A stretch of 64,000 nucleotides of DNA from positions 62,001-126,000 of the forward strand of contig CAYRHN010000002.1 in NCBI GenBank assembly GCA_964424115.1, in the 5' to 3' direction. Shown here in pieces: positions 34,188-43,472 of this stretch. The notes under the pieces are model-generated. The model was not told the DNA's origin, did no database searches, and saw only the letters and a list, made by a program, of their open reading frames with translations. Made by a program: the position numbers and the translations under genes. Each line of letters opens with the position of its first letter. The stretch's first letter is position 1. This DNA comes from CAYRHN01 sp964424115. Its GTDB lineage: Bacteria > Chloroflexota > Anaerolineae > Anaerolineales > Anaerolineaceae.

Positions 34188-35685
34188 TGCGGCCTGGGCT
34201 GCCGGCCTGGCTTTGTGTTTGCTGGGCTGTTCGCTTCCAAAGGCGCCAACGGCAACTGTTCAGCTGGTTGACCCGGTTGTGACCTCAACCCCGGGGCTGC
34301 CGCAGAATACCACACCGACCCGCACGCCGGTGTTGATCATGCCCACATATACATTGACCCCGGTGCCCACCCGAACCGCAACCCAGTTGCCACCTATTCA
34401 ATATGTCAGCCAATCAGGAGACACGCTGCCAGCCCTGGCGGTTCGTTTCGGGGTGGATGCAGAGTTGATCACTTCAGATGAGCCGGTTCCGGCTACTGGC
34501 TTTCTCAATCCCGGGCAAATTCTTGTGGTACCGAATGTGTTGGGTAAAACGGGGCCGCTGGACCTGGTCCTGCCGGACACGGAGATTGTTTTTTCGCCTA
34601 CGACAGTGAATTTTGACATTGAAAAATATGTGAAAGAGGCTGGCGGCTACCTCAGCACCTATCACGAATATGTGATCGACCGTTCTTTGGAGGGATGGCA
34701 GGTTGTCCTGCGCGAAGCGCAAGAAAATTCCATCAATCCACGTTTGTTGCTGGCATTGCTGGAACAGGAGAGTGGCTGGGTTTACGGACATCCGCAAAAT
34801 GCCAACCAGACTGATTATCCAATGGGATGGATCGATATCAATTACAAGGGTTTGAACAGACAGCTTAAGTGGGTCATCTCGCAGATATCGATTGGTTATT
34901 ATGGCTGGCGGAGCGGTGGATACAGCGGGTTGTACTTCCCGGATGGCTCCTCGATGCGCATGGCGCCACAGCTCAATGCCGGCACCGCAGCGGTGCAATA
35001 CTTCTATTCGCGCAGATTTAACGAGGCTGATTGGTATCAGCGCATTTACTCGGAGAATGGAATCGGGGCATTGTATGAACGCATGTTTGGTGATCCGTGG
35101 CAAATGAGCAGTCTGGTGGGTCCTATGTTTTCCGCCGATCTGGTTCAGCCGGTGTTGAGCCTGCCAATCCGGGTGGGAAGAACCTGGGCGTTTACCGGAG
35201 GGCCGCATCCAGCCTGGGGAGAGGGCACTCCTTATGCAGCTATTGACCTGGCGCCATTCCAGGACACGCTTGGCTGCGCAACTTCCACCGAGGCGGTTAT
35301 CGCGGTTGCACCTGGATTTATTGTGCGCACCGGCGTCGGTGAGGTTATGGAAGACCTGGACGGGGATGGTTACGAGCAGACCGGTTGGGATATCCTCTAT
35401 ATGCACGTTGGATCACAGTACCGTATTGCGCAAGGTGCATGGGTAGATGCGGATGAATTCATCGGCAGACCTTCCTGCGAAGGCGGGGTGTCTACCGGGA
35501 CGCATTTGCATATTGCCAGGAAATATAATGGCGAATGGATGCTGGCAGACGGGCCGCTGCCGTTCGTGATGGATGGCTGGACGGTGCACGCCGGAACCGT
35601 AGCTTATAAAGGATATTTTGAGAAAAATGGAAAGCTCGTTAGAGCAGCGGTCAACGGTGACAACGAATCCGAGATCACTCGCTAA
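34135..35685 (+). CDS. LysM / lysozyme-like / M23-like lipoprotein 2
   Basis: The 516-residue paralogue has a clear lipobox (LLGC), a Thr/Pro linker, a LysM (YVSQSGDTLPALAVRFGV), the middle motif NPRLLLALLEQESGW with an intact Glu-Ser-Gly as in transglycosylases, and the M23-like end (GGPHPAWGEG, DLDGDGYEQTGW, THLHIAR). The start at 34135 has AAAAGGA upstream and overlaps the previous gene by 53 bases; Met at 34153 would also give a good signal peptide. Of the three copies this has the most canonical middle motif. Confidence 0.8.
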   Translation: MLLKPGMRTFRKIKSVINAAWAAGLALCLLGCSLPKAPTATVQLVDPVVTSTPGLPQNTTPTRTPVLIMPTYTLTPVPTRTATQLPPIQYVSQSGDTLPALAVRFGVDAELITSDEPVPATGFLNPGQILVVPNVLGKTGPLDLVLPDTEIVFSPTTVNFDIEKYVKEAGGYLSTYHEYVIDRSLEGWQVVLREAQENSINPRLLLALLEQESGWVYGHPQNANQTDYPMGWIDINYKGLNRQLKWVISQISIGYYGWRSGGYSGLYFPDGSSMRMAPQLNAGTAAVQYFYSRRFNEADWYQRIYSENGIGALYERMFGDPWQMSSLVGPMFSADLVQPVLSLPIRVGRTWAFTGGPHPAWGEGTPYAAIDLAPFQDTLGCATSTEAVIAVAPGFIVRTGVGEVMEDLDGDGYEQTGWDILYMHVGSQYRIAQGAWVDADEFIGRPSCEGGVSTGTHLHIARKYNGEWMLADGPLPFVMDGWTVHAGTVAYKGYFEKNGKLVRAAVNGDNESEITR

Positions 35686-37132
35686 CTTTATCCTGCCTTT
35701 GATCCTGTTCTGGCTGGCGGCATGCATCCCCCAGCAGGAAGTTGGGATCAAGGTTGAAATCGCCTCACCCACAAGTACCCAGGAGGTAGTGGAGCTTACA
35801 CCTTTACCCACACGCCAGCCGTACACCCCGGGCGAATTGGTGGATTACACCGTTCAAACCGGAGATACATTACCTTCTCTTGCCGCCCATTTCAATTCCA
35901 CTGAGGCAGAAATCCGACAGGCAAACCCGATTATTCCGCAGGATGTCACCACTCTCCCGCCTGGAATGCCGATGAAGATCCCGATCTATTACCAGCCGTT
36001 ATATGGCAGCGCCTACCAGATCATTCCAGACAGCCTGTTTGTTAATGGGCCAGAAGTGGTGAGCTTTGACGCGGCTGCTTTTGTTAACCAGACAAACGGA
36101 TGGTTGAAGGATTATAGCGAGTATGTGGGCGACAAACGGCGTTACGGTGGGGAGTTGATTGATTATGTGGCCACCAATTACAGCATCAGTCCGCGCGTGT
36201 TGTTGGCGGTGATTGAATACCAGGCCGGCGGCTTGTCTCAGGCTGCAATGCCGGAGGGGGGATATATCCTGGGATACCGGGATGATGACCAGAAGAAAGA
36301 ATTTTATCCTCAACTGCTCTGGGCAGCCGAAACCCTCAACCAGGGATATTATGGCTGGCGCAGCGGCAAGATGACCGAGATCGACCTGGCCGACGGCCGC
36401 CTGGAACGGATCGACCCCTGGCAAAATGCCGCTACAGCTTCTTTTCATTACTTCTTCGGTAAGATCATGGGCGGGAACGCATATGACCAGGCGGTTTACG
36501 CAGATGGGATTTCCAAAACTTACCGGGAATTGTTTGGCGATCCGTGGACCGATATTCACCCTCATATACCGGGCAGCTTGCAGCAACCCGCTTTGTTCTT
36601 CCCTTTTATTCCCGGGCATCTGTGGAATTTCACCGGCGGGCCGCACACGCCCTGGGGAGAAGGCCAGCCCTGGGCGGCGCTGGATTTTGCTCCTAGCGGG
36701 AATGAAGGCGGCTGCGCACCTACGGAATTGTACACCACGGCTGTGGCGGACGGCAGGATCGTTCGCACCGGAAATGCCCTGGCTGTCCTGGACCTGGATG
36801 GTGATGGCGATGAGCGCACCGGCTGGGTTATTTTCTATTTGCATGTCGCTAATGAAACATTGGTTCCTGTCGGAGCTTATCTCAAAGCCGGGGATGCTTT
36901 GGGGAAACCCTCTTGTGAAGGTGGCGTGGCTACTGGAACGCATGTGCACATTGCCCGGAAATATAACGGCGAGTGGATGCTGGCTTCTCTCCCGCCGGTA
37001 TTCAACCTGGAAGGTTGGTTGGCGGGCGATGGGCAGGCAGCCTATCAAGGCACATTGACCCGTAAAGGTGAAGTTGTCACCGCTTCCACCCAGGGCAATG
37101 CCGGCAGCAGCATCCAAGCCGATCTACGTTAA
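35627..37132 (+). CDS. LysM / lysozyme-like / M23-like lipoprotein 3
   Basis: The 501-residue third paralogue has a lipobox (LAAC), LysM (YTVQTGDTLPSLAAHF), the middle motif SPRVLLAVIEYQAGG, in which the Ser-Gly after Glu is changed, and M23-like motifs (GGPHTPWGEG, DLDGDGDERTGW, THVHIAR). It overlaps copy 2 by 59 bases. TTG at 35618 is an alternative start with AAAGGA just upstream. The diverged middle motif suggests the lysozyme-like part may be inactive here. Outer face of the membrane. Confidence 0.78.
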   Translation: MESSLEQRSTVTTNPRSLANFILPLILFWLAACIPQQEVGIKVEIASPTSTQEVVELTPLPTRQPYTPGELVDYTVQTGDTLPSLAAHFNSTEAEIRQANPIIPQDVTTLPPGMPMKIPIYYQPLYGSAYQIIPDSLFVNGPEVVSFDAAAFVNQTNGWLKDYSEYVGDKRRYGGELIDYVATNYSISPRVLLAVIEYQAGGLSQAAMPEGGYILGYRDDDQKKEFYPQLLWAAETLNQGYYGWRSGKMTEIDLADGRLERIDPWQNAATASFHYFFGKIMGGNAYDQAVYADGISKTYRELFGDPWTDIHPHIPGSLQQPALFFPFIPGHLWNFTGGPHTPWGEGQPWAALDFAPSGNEGGCAPTELYTTAVADGRIVRTGNALAVLDLDGDGDERTGWVIFYLHVANETLVPVGAYLKAGDALGKPSCEGGVATGTHVHIARKYNGEWMLASLPPVFNLEGWLAGDGQAAYQGTLTRKGEVVTASTQGNAGSSIQADLR

Positions 37133-37171
37133 ATTAATTTGAATTCATGTTTAGAAAAATGAAAGTTTTTA

Positions 37172-37199
37172 TTGACTTTTATTAATATAGTGATAAAAT
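37172..37199 (+). promoter_or_regulatory. Promoter of the MFS gene
   Basis: TTGACT (37172-37177), 16-base spacer, TAAAAT (37194-37199), in an AT-rich gap before a ribosome site AGGAG. Confidence 0.65.
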
Positions 37200-37231
37200 A
37201 ATCTAAGTTTAATTCTCCAGGAGAACATTTT

Positions 37232-38587
37232 ATGTCACCACGACCCGCTGGAATGAAAGCTTTTACATTGATCTGGTTAGGCCAGGTATTATCCATCTTC
37301 GGATCCTCGATGACCGGTTTCGCGATGGGGTTATGGGCCTTTCAAAAATCGCAAGGTCAGGCAACCCCCATGATCCTGATCTGGTTCTTTAATTTCGCTC
37401 CCGGATTGATCTTCAGCCCCATCGCTGGAGCTTTAGTAGACCGTTGGAACCGCAAGTTGGTGATGATGCTGAGCGATATTGCCGCGGGCATCACAACATT
37501 GATCATGCTGCTGCTATTATCTGCAAATTCGTTGGAGATCTGGCATTTGTATATTTTGGGAATCTTTGCGGGTACGTTCAGCGCTTTCCAGTGGCCAGCT
37601 CAATCTGCGGCGATTTCCTCGATGATCCCCAAGGACCAGTATAATCGTGCGGCAGGGATGATGTCTTTGTCCGAGTGGCTGCCACAAGTTTTTGCCCAGC
37701 CGGCAGCCGTGGCTTTGATGGCAGTGATCGGAACCACCGGGGTAATGACCATTGACCTGACCACGCTTTGTTTTGCTTTGTTAATGCTGTTCCTTGTCAA
37801 AGTGCCGGAACCCAAGGTGTCGGCTGAGGGATTGGCTTCGCGCGGAAATCTTTTGCATGAATCCACCTATGGTTTCCGGTATATCTGGCAGAGAAAAAGT
37901 CTCTTAGGACTGCAATTGGTTTTCTTCTGTGGTAATTTGATGGCCACGCTTTCAGGATCCTTGCAATCGCCTATGATCCTGTGGCGCACGGATGGCAGTG
38001 CTGAAACCCTCGCAAATGTGAATATGATTGCATCCATTGGGGGGATTCTGGGCAGTGTGGCGATCACAGCCTGGGGTGGTTTCAAGCGTGACCGCGTACG
38101 CGGCGTTTTTGGCGGTTGGATCGTGACCGCTCTGCTGGGAATGGTCATCTTTGGTTTGGGGCAAACCTTTATCGTGTGGTCGGCCTCGGCATTTCTGAGT
38201 TCCTTGATCATGCCGGTGATCAATAGTTCCAACCAGGCCATCTGGCAATCCAAAGTACCGCCAGATATCCAGGGAAAGGTATTCTCGGTGCGTCGCATGA
38301 TCGCTCAAATTTCGGTTCCGATCAGTATGCTGGCGGCTGGCCCTCTGGCGGATAATTTGATGGAGCCCGCCATGCGCAACACCGGATCGGCTATGGCCTC
38401 CCTCTTTGGTCCATTGGTCGGTACCGGACCGGGGGCAGGGACAAGCCTGATCTTCATCTTCTCAGGTTTGATCACGATCATTGTAGGGGTCGCTGCATTC
38501 CTCATTCCTACTATCCGGAATGTCGAGATCCTTATGCCGGATCATGTTGAGGATGGCCAGGCTGGCGAACCTGCTCCGGCAGCTTGA
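37232..38587 (+). CDS. MFS exporter (EntS/MefA-like)
   Basis: The 451-residue protein has twelve predicted helices in the MFS_3 pattern: FTLIWLGQVLSIFGSSMTGFA in helix 1, the loop 2-3 motif GALVDRWNRK, and WQSKVPPDIQGKVFSVRRM in the central/C-half. Relatives export siderophores or macrolides by proton antiport. The substrate is unknown. It has its own promoter and ends at a shared terminator. Confidence 0.88.
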   Translation: MSPRPAGMKAFTLIWLGQVLSIFGSSMTGFAMGLWAFQKSQGQATPMILIWFFNFAPGLIFSPIAGALVDRWNRKLVMMLSDIAAGITTLIMLLLLSANSLEIWHLYILGIFAGTFSAFQWPAQSAAISSMIPKDQYNRAAGMMSLSEWLPQVFAQPAAVALMAVIGTTGVMTIDLTTLCFALLMLFLVKVPEPKVSAEGLASRGNLLHESTYGFRYIWQRKSLLGLQLVFFCGNLMATLSGSLQSPMILWRTDGSAETLANVNMIASIGGILGSVAITAWGGFKRDRVRGVFGGWIVTALLGMVIFGLGQTFIVWSASAFLSSLIMPVINSSNQAIWQSKVPPDIQGKVFSVRRMIAQISVPISMLAAGPLADNLMEPAMRNTGSAMASLFGPLVGTGPGAGTSLIFIFSGLITIIVGVAAFLIPTIRNVEILMPDHVEDGQAGEPAPAA

Positions 38588-38600
38588 TAATGTGGATAAA

Positions 38601-38630
38601 AAAAGCGGCGGTTATGACACCGCCGCTTTT
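38601..38630. terminator. Bidirectional terminator between MFS and menA-like genes
   Basis: AAAAGCGGCGGT (38601-38612) pairs with ACCGCCGCTTTT (38619-38630) around a 6-base loop, flanked by A-run and T-run. It serves both convergent genes. Confidence 0.92.
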
Positions 38631-38643
38631 GATTCGTGCATAA

Positions 38644-39552
38644 TTATCCGCCGATTAGAAATCCGATCCCCATCAGAATAGGGGTGATCAAGGTAACCAT
38701 GACATTCATGCCCATGAATGGGATCAATTTTCCAGTCTCATCCTGGGCGAATTGGACGGCTCCCCTGACAGCGGGTACAGCGATCAGCATGGTGCCTAAT
38801 CCAAGCAGCGTCCAAACAGGCAGAAACTGGAGTGCTATACCGAGAACAATCGAAACAAAGGTAAGCATCATGAAGATCGTGTAGATCAAGGCGCTGGTCT
38901 TCTTTCCGGCTACGATGGGGTAATTCAGACGACCGATCTTTTGGTCGGCGGGAACATCCGGGAATTGGTTTAGCAGGAGCAGATTGCTAACCAGGAAGAA
39001 CGGAACCAGGGAGGCAAAGAAAGCAGTCCAGGAATAGGCGCCAGTGAGAACATACACGGTACCCATCACCATCACAATCCCGAATCCCAATCCGGGAGCG
39101 ATCAGGCATAACAATGGTAAGCGATTCAGATAAACTGTGTAAGTGTAAACCAGTAATAATCCCAACAGGCCCAGGGGGAGGAGCGCCCATCCGCGCACGC
39201 TGATGAAATAGATGCCAATCACGGCCGTGAGAATGAGAGAAGCCCAACCGATCTGAAGCGTGCTGCCGGCCAGTTCGGGGTGCGAGGGCAGTGTTCCGCT
39301 GCCGCCGCTGAATGGTGTCTTTTGGGTTTCATAGTCAAGGCCGCTCTTGAAATCGTAATATTCATTGAGAGCGTTGACGCTGATATGCGCCAACACCGCT
39401 GCAACCAGGCACAGGATCGCATGTCCGGCATCAACAACACCATGGTTGATCCATAAGGCGGCGGCGATGCCCAGGAAGATGCAGGCAGGGCCTAACAGCA
39501 AAAAGGGGGGGCGCGTCGGCCCCAGAAGGAGGGATAAGGGTTTTTTATTCAT
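38644..39552 (-). CDS. UbiA-family prenyltransferase (MenA-like)
   Basis: The 302-residue membrane enzyme has the two Asp-rich UbiA motifs: NALNEYYDFKSGLD (Asn-x-x-x-Asp type) and DVPADQKIGR, with about eight or nine helices. The pattern is that of 1,4-dihydroxy-2-naphthoate prenyltransferase, which makes menaquinone. The open frame extends 91 codons further upstream, but TATAAT lies only 7 bases before the chosen ATG, so the transcript is probably leaderless and the extension is not made. Menaquinone would feed cytochrome bd. Confidence 0.85.
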   Translation of the reverse strand: MNKKPLSLLLGPTRPPFLLLGPACIFLGIAAALWINHGVVDAGHAILCLVAAVLAHISVNALNEYYDFKSGLDYETQKTPFSGGSGTLPSHPELAGSTLQIGWASLILTAVIGIYFISVRGWALLPLGLLGLLLVYTYTVYLNRLPLLCLIAPGLGFGIVMVMGTVYVLTGAYSWTAFFASLVPFFLVSNLLLLNQFPDVPADQKIGRLNYPIVAGKKTSALIYTIFMMLTFVSIVLGIALQFLPVWTLLGLGTMLIAVPAVRGAVQFAQDETGKLIPFMGMNVMVTLITPILMGIGFLIGG

Positions 39553-39559
39553 GGGAGGT

Positions 39560-39565
39560 ATTATA
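39560..39565 (-). promoter_or_regulatory. -10 box of the menA-like gene, leaderless
   Basis: Minus strand TATAAT ends 7 bases before ATG 39552. No ribosome site is present; the region reads CCTCCC instead. Confidence 0.6.
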
Positions 39566-39648
39566 CCCCAACGGTCTTGGAACCCGGGAGAGATGAAGGT
39601 CTGGAAAATAATCACCATAAAAATCTTTGTTGTTCGTGTAATTTCTGG

Positions 39649-39654
39649 TATGCT
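39649..39654 (+). promoter_or_regulatory. -10 box of the GGDEF gene, leaderless
   Basis: TATGCT, preceded by TGG (extended form), ends 7 bases before ATG 39662, with TTGTTG 16 bases further upstream as a weak -35. Confidence 0.5.
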
Positions 39655-39661
39655 ATGTAAT

Positions 39662-41473
39662 ATGGAAATCTCCCAGGTGTTGCAAAACCCAGAGGAAAAA
39701 TTCAGGCTGTTGGCAGAAAATACCACCGATGTGATCTCGCTGCATGCTGCGGATACAACAATTTTATATGTCAGCCCTTCGTGCAAGCGCATTTTGGGGT
39801 ATGAACCAGAAGAATTAACTGCCACTAACCCCCTGGAACTGATGCATCCCGAAGACCAAGAACGGATAAGAACCCATTTCCGTGCCGGCCCGATGCATGC
39901 CGATCCAGTGCAGAGCTTTGAAGTGCAGTTACGCCACCGCCAGGGGTATTATGTATGGGTGGAAGCAAGTGTCCAGCCGATTGTAAAAGGGGAGCAGGCG
40001 GGACAATTTGTGATCGTTTCGCGAGATATTACCAGCCGCAAGCAAATGGACCAGGCGCTGCGGGACTCGATCACCTATAATCAGGCATTGCTGCGAGCCA
40101 TCCCGGATATCTTGATCGTCTTTTCCAGTGACGGGATTTTTATTGACCTGCATGTAGATAAAAATAATCATTTGTTCTCGCCGCCTGAAAAATTTATCGG
40201 AAAGCCGGTGGAGATGGTCCTACCCCCACCCATTGTGGAGAAGATCCTGCCTGCCCTGGAGATGGCGGTGGTAACCGGAGAAGTACAGGAATTTGAGTAT
40301 GATATTACTTTGCCCGAAGACGGCAGGGTGTTGTCCTTTGAGGCGCGGCTCATGTCGGGCGGCGAAAACCGGGTCATAGCTTTGGTACGCGATATCACAA
40401 ACCGAAGAATTTCTGAAAAAACACTGGGCATCACCCAGGCGCAGCTGGCGCAGCGGGTGGATGAACTGGAGCAGCGCACCGAGCAAATTGCGCTTTTGAC
40501 CGAGATCAGCAATATGTTACAGACCAGTATTTCGTTAGATGAGGCTTACGATGTGATCAGTCAATACGGCAGCCGCTTATTTCCAAACACATCCGGGACG
40601 ATGATGATGAGCCGTTCGGCGCGTGGATTACTGCAAGTCACTTCTGCCTGGGGAGAGCTGGAGAATAAAGGTCAACAATACCAGCGGGATGATTGTTGGG
40701 GAATACGGCGGGGGCGGTCCTTCATCAGCCTGGAGAGCAAGTCCGGCCTGCATTGCGCGCATATTCCTCCGGAGCGACTGGCAGTGATCAACAGCTATCT
40801 GTGCGTCCCGATCATGGCGCAAGGAGAAGCGATTGGGCTGCTGCATATCCAATCTGAGGCAGAGGGTAGCCCGCTTAGCCAGGCGCATAAGCAATTCGCC
40901 GAAGCATTCACCGAGCAGTTGGGCCTGGCATTATCCAACCTGCAATTGCGCGAAAAATTGCACGAACAGGCCATCCACGAACCGTTGACCGGCCTGTATA
41001 ATCGCTATTATATGGAAGAATCACTGGAGAGAGAATTGCTGCGTGCCATGCGTACCAATCGGCCGGTCGCAATCATCATTATGGACCTGGACCATTTCAA
41101 GCAGTTAAACACTGAGTTTGGGCATCCTAACGTGGACCAGATGCTCCGCGAATTGGGCGGATTGCTGCGCAATTCGGTGCGAGGGGAGGATATTGCCTGC
41201 CGATACGGCGGAGATGAGTTCCTGGTGATCATGCCGGAGATCAACTCGGATATTGCCATGCGCCGGGGAGAGCAATTGCGCCGCCAGATGGCGGGTTTGG
41301 CGGTGCGGGGCGAAGGGCTGCAGCCGCGTTCGGTGACGATCTCGGTGGGGGTGGCCTTGTGGCCGGAACATGGTAAGAATGCCGCCGAAGTGCTGCAAGC
41401 AGCCGACCGGGCCCTATTCCTGGCAAAAGATCGCGGCGGAAATTGTGTTTTGTTGGCGCAAGCGGAAGATTGA
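39662..41473 (+). CDS. PAS-PAS-GAF diguanylate cyclase
   Basis: The 603-residue protein has a PAS domain (about 10-125) ending FVIVSRDITSRKQ, a second PAS (about 135-255), a short coiled coil, a GAF domain (about 285-430; YLCVPIMAQGEAIGLLHIQ) and a GGDEF domain (about 440-600) with an intact active site (RYGGDEF) and an RxxD product-inhibition site (RGED) just before it. It would make c-di-GMP under control of bound ligands or redox state. No membrane helix, so cytoplasmic. No EAL domain. The start rests on the leaderless promoter; an open frame continues upstream over the menA-like gene. Confidence 0.93.
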   Translation: MEISQVLQNPEEKFRLLAENTTDVISLHAADTTILYVSPSCKRILGYEPEELTATNPLELMHPEDQERIRTHFRAGPMHADPVQSFEVQLRHRQGYYVWVEASVQPIVKGEQAGQFVIVSRDITSRKQMDQALRDSITYNQALLRAIPDILIVFSSDGIFIDLHVDKNNHLFSPPEKFIGKPVEMVLPPPIVEKILPALEMAVVTGEVQEFEYDITLPEDGRVLSFEARLMSGGENRVIALVRDITNRRISEKTLGITQAQLAQRVDELEQRTEQIALLTEISNMLQTSISLDEAYDVISQYGSRLFPNTSGTMMMSRSARGLLQVTSAWGELENKGQQYQRDDCWGIRRGRSFISLESKSGLHCAHIPPERLAVINSYLCVPIMAQGEAIGLLHIQSEAEGSPLSQAHKQFAEAFTEQLGLALSNLQLREKLHEQAIHEPLTGLYNRYYMEESLERELLRAMRTNRPVAIIIMDLDHFKQLNTEFGHPNVDQMLRELGGLLRNSVRGEDIACRYGGDEFLVIMPEINSDIAMRRGEQLRRQMAGLAVRGEGLQPRSVTISVGVALWPEHGKNAAEVLQAADRALFLAKDRGGNCVLLAQAED

Positions 41474-41476
41474 GCG

Positions 41477-43351
41477 CTAGGGGGTTATCCCATACAATAC
41501 CAGCGAGTTGTTCAGCATGCCAAGGATGGCACGCTGATCATTCGTAAAGCGGAGATAATCAAAACCATTCAGGGAAATGGAGGCCCCTCCGCCGGAGAGG
41601 CGAATCTCATCTGCTGCAGGGATCACTTCAATAAACAGGTCTCCGAGGGGAGAATATTCCAACCGGGATGGCGGTTTCTCATACGGCTCAGCAGCCCCCA
41701 GAAAAGTTCCGTTAGACAGACTGAAACGCTTGAGCAGGGTTTGGCCGCAGCATTCGCCGTCGCTGAGAATGGCGATCTCGTTACCATTTGGCAGGAAAAC
41801 AAAAGGCGACGGCGTATGATCGATTAGTAGTACCCCGGTGAAGCTGTGGAGTAAGTGTCCTGTAAAAGCAGAATAGAGGTTAACCTCTCCTGATCCAGCT
41901 GCAGCAACATATTTTCCATCAGGCGAGAACTGCACTTGCTGTTGAAAGAGATCCGGTTCTGTAATTTGATTAGTCTCGCGAGTGACCAGGTCAACGATCA
42001 AGAGATTGTGGTATCCTGACGCGGCTACGCGGGTATTATCTGGGCTGAAGGCTACGCTGAAATAAGGGGGAATACTGCTATCCTGGCTGATCTTCTGGAT
42101 ATCCCGGGTATCGGCGCCAAAGAATGTGATCGGCTGGCTGGCATCGCGCATATCCCAAACTGTGAAAACGCCTTTGTTGCTGACTGCTAGGTAGTTGCCA
42201 TCCGAAGAGAAAAGCATTTGGGTGCTGGTATCCGGCGGAATGGAAAATGAATTTCCCGTGCCAAAGGAGTGGGTCAGGTTCCCGGATGGCAGTTCCCAAA
42301 CCTGGATAAGAAAGCTGGTGTTGCTGGCAGCGACCCAGCGCCCATCGTCAGAGATCGCCAGGCCAGTAGCGTTGCCGAATTGAAGTTCAAACCGGCTGAC
42401 TTCCCGATTGGTCGTTGCATCCCAAACGACGATCTCATTGAATTGCACTTTTGCCACCCAATTGACCACCGGAGCAAATACTGCGCCCTGTCCCAGGTCG
42501 CCAAGATAGGTGATTTGGGAGAGATTGGCGGGCGCGATGACCTGGCGGTTGGAGGTGAGCGGGTTAAAGGTCAAAGGCGTTACCGTGGGCGTGAGCGTGG
42601 GGGTTGGGGTGATGGTGGGGGTAAGGGAAGCGGTGGGGCTGAGGTAAGGTGTCCAGGTGGCTCGGGGAGTCGGGGTATCCTCGATTGTGGGGGTGTTTGA
42701 AGGTGCGGGTGTTTCGGTAGGAAGTACAGCAGTATTTTCCAACGTGGGGGGCAGTTCCTCCACTGGCGGTTGGTTGAGCATGGTAAAAAAGACCACAAAT
42801 CCGCCTGCCACAATGAGGAAAGTGATCAGAAGGCTCCACCAAACCCAACGAGGAAGATGCCGGCGGGGATTTTTGGGTCTTTCGATCGGGAGGTTCGCGG
42901 CGCGGACTGCTGCCTCGGGTTGGCTGGCAGCCTGGTGCATGCGTTCGACGAGGGTTTCCTGCGTAGATGGGGCGGGTGTTTCTTCTGCGACCTGGCTGCC
43001 CATGCCGAGCATCGCGGCCACTTCTTGCAGTTGCGCATCCGCATCTTCCTGCCGGCCTTCCGCTTCCGGCGAAGTAAGACGGTCGGGGGAGGCGGTTAGC
43101 GGCTTTTCTTCCGGCGGTTTCGTTAGTGACAGGAGGGCGCGCTGGGCCAACGCGCTGGCAGGATTATATTTCAGGCAGGAGCGGAGGATGCTGATCCGTT
43201 CCTCGCTGCTGGAAGCTGTCTCTGCCAGCCACATCCAGGCTATTTCTTGTTGGGGATTGCGCTTTAGGATCTCAATGAGCAGAAACCGGGCTTTCAATTT
43301 CTCCCCGGTTTTGATGAGTTGGATCGCTTGTTCCAGCGGATCGCCAGGCAT
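41477..43351 (-). CDS. TPR-like, membrane-anchored beta-propeller protein
   Basis: The 624-residue protein has an N-terminal TPR-like helical part (about 1-75; KARFLLIEILKRNPQQEIAW), a basic stretch, a membrane helix (about 170-193; WVWWSLLITFLIVAGGFVVFF), a Thr/Pro linker (about 205-255) and a C-terminal WD40/TolB-like propeller (about 265-620; SDDGRWVAAS, SSDGNYLAVS, SPDGKYVAA). The layout parallels the kinase-propeller proteins, with a TPR-like domain in place of the kinase. The propeller is outside. It may connect an outside signal to a cytoplasmic partner through the TPR. No enzyme motif is seen. Confidence 0.78.
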   Translation of the reverse strand: MPGDPLEQAIQLIKTGEKLKARFLLIEILKRNPQQEIAWMWLAETASSSEERISILRSCLKYNPASALAQRALLSLTKPPEEKPLTASPDRLTSPEAEGRQEDADAQLQEVAAMLGMGSQVAEETPAPSTQETLVERMHQAASQPEAAVRAANLPIERPKNPRRHLPRWVWWSLLITFLIVAGGFVVFFTMLNQPPVEELPPTLENTAVLPTETPAPSNTPTIEDTPTPRATWTPYLSPTASLTPTITPTPTLTPTVTPLTFNPLTSNRQVIAPANLSQITYLGDLGQGAVFAPVVNWVAKVQFNEIVVWDATTNREVSRFELQFGNATGLAISDDGRWVAASNTSFLIQVWELPSGNLTHSFGTGNSFSIPPDTSTQMLFSSDGNYLAVSNKGVFTVWDMRDASQPITFFGADTRDIQKISQDSSIPPYFSVAFSPDNTRVAASGYHNLLIVDLVTRETNQITEPDLFQQQVQFSPDGKYVAAAGSGEVNLYSAFTGHLLHSFTGVLLIDHTPSPFVFLPNGNEIAILSDGECCGQTLLKRFSLSNGTFLGAAEPYEKPPSRLEYSPLGDLFIEVIPAADEIRLSGGGASISLNGFDYLRFTNDQRAILGMLNNSLVLYGITP

Positions 43352-43460
43352 GCAAGGCCTCCATTAGGTCGGTTCCAGGGATAGCTCACGCATCTCTCTG
43401 TTAGCTAAGAAATCATTTAGATTATACAACAAACCATTCCCCAACACCGCCGGCATCGGG

Positions 43461-43466
43461 TACAAT
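43461..43466 (+). promoter_or_regulatory. -10 box of the HAD gene, leaderless
   Basis: TACAAT ends 6 bases before ATG 43473; the intervening bases are GGGGGG. Confidence 0.5.
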
Positions 43467-43472
43467 GGGGGG

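Noticed and set aside
35999..37117. Minus-strand frame of 372 codons
   Set aside because: It mirrors the third LysM/M23 gene, has no ribosome site or family motif, and is explained by codon bias of the opposite strand.
39552..39825. N-terminal extension of the menA-like protein
   Set aside because: The extra 91 codons overlap the start of the divergent GGDEF gene, lie upstream of the TATAAT box, and do not match the UbiA family N-terminus.
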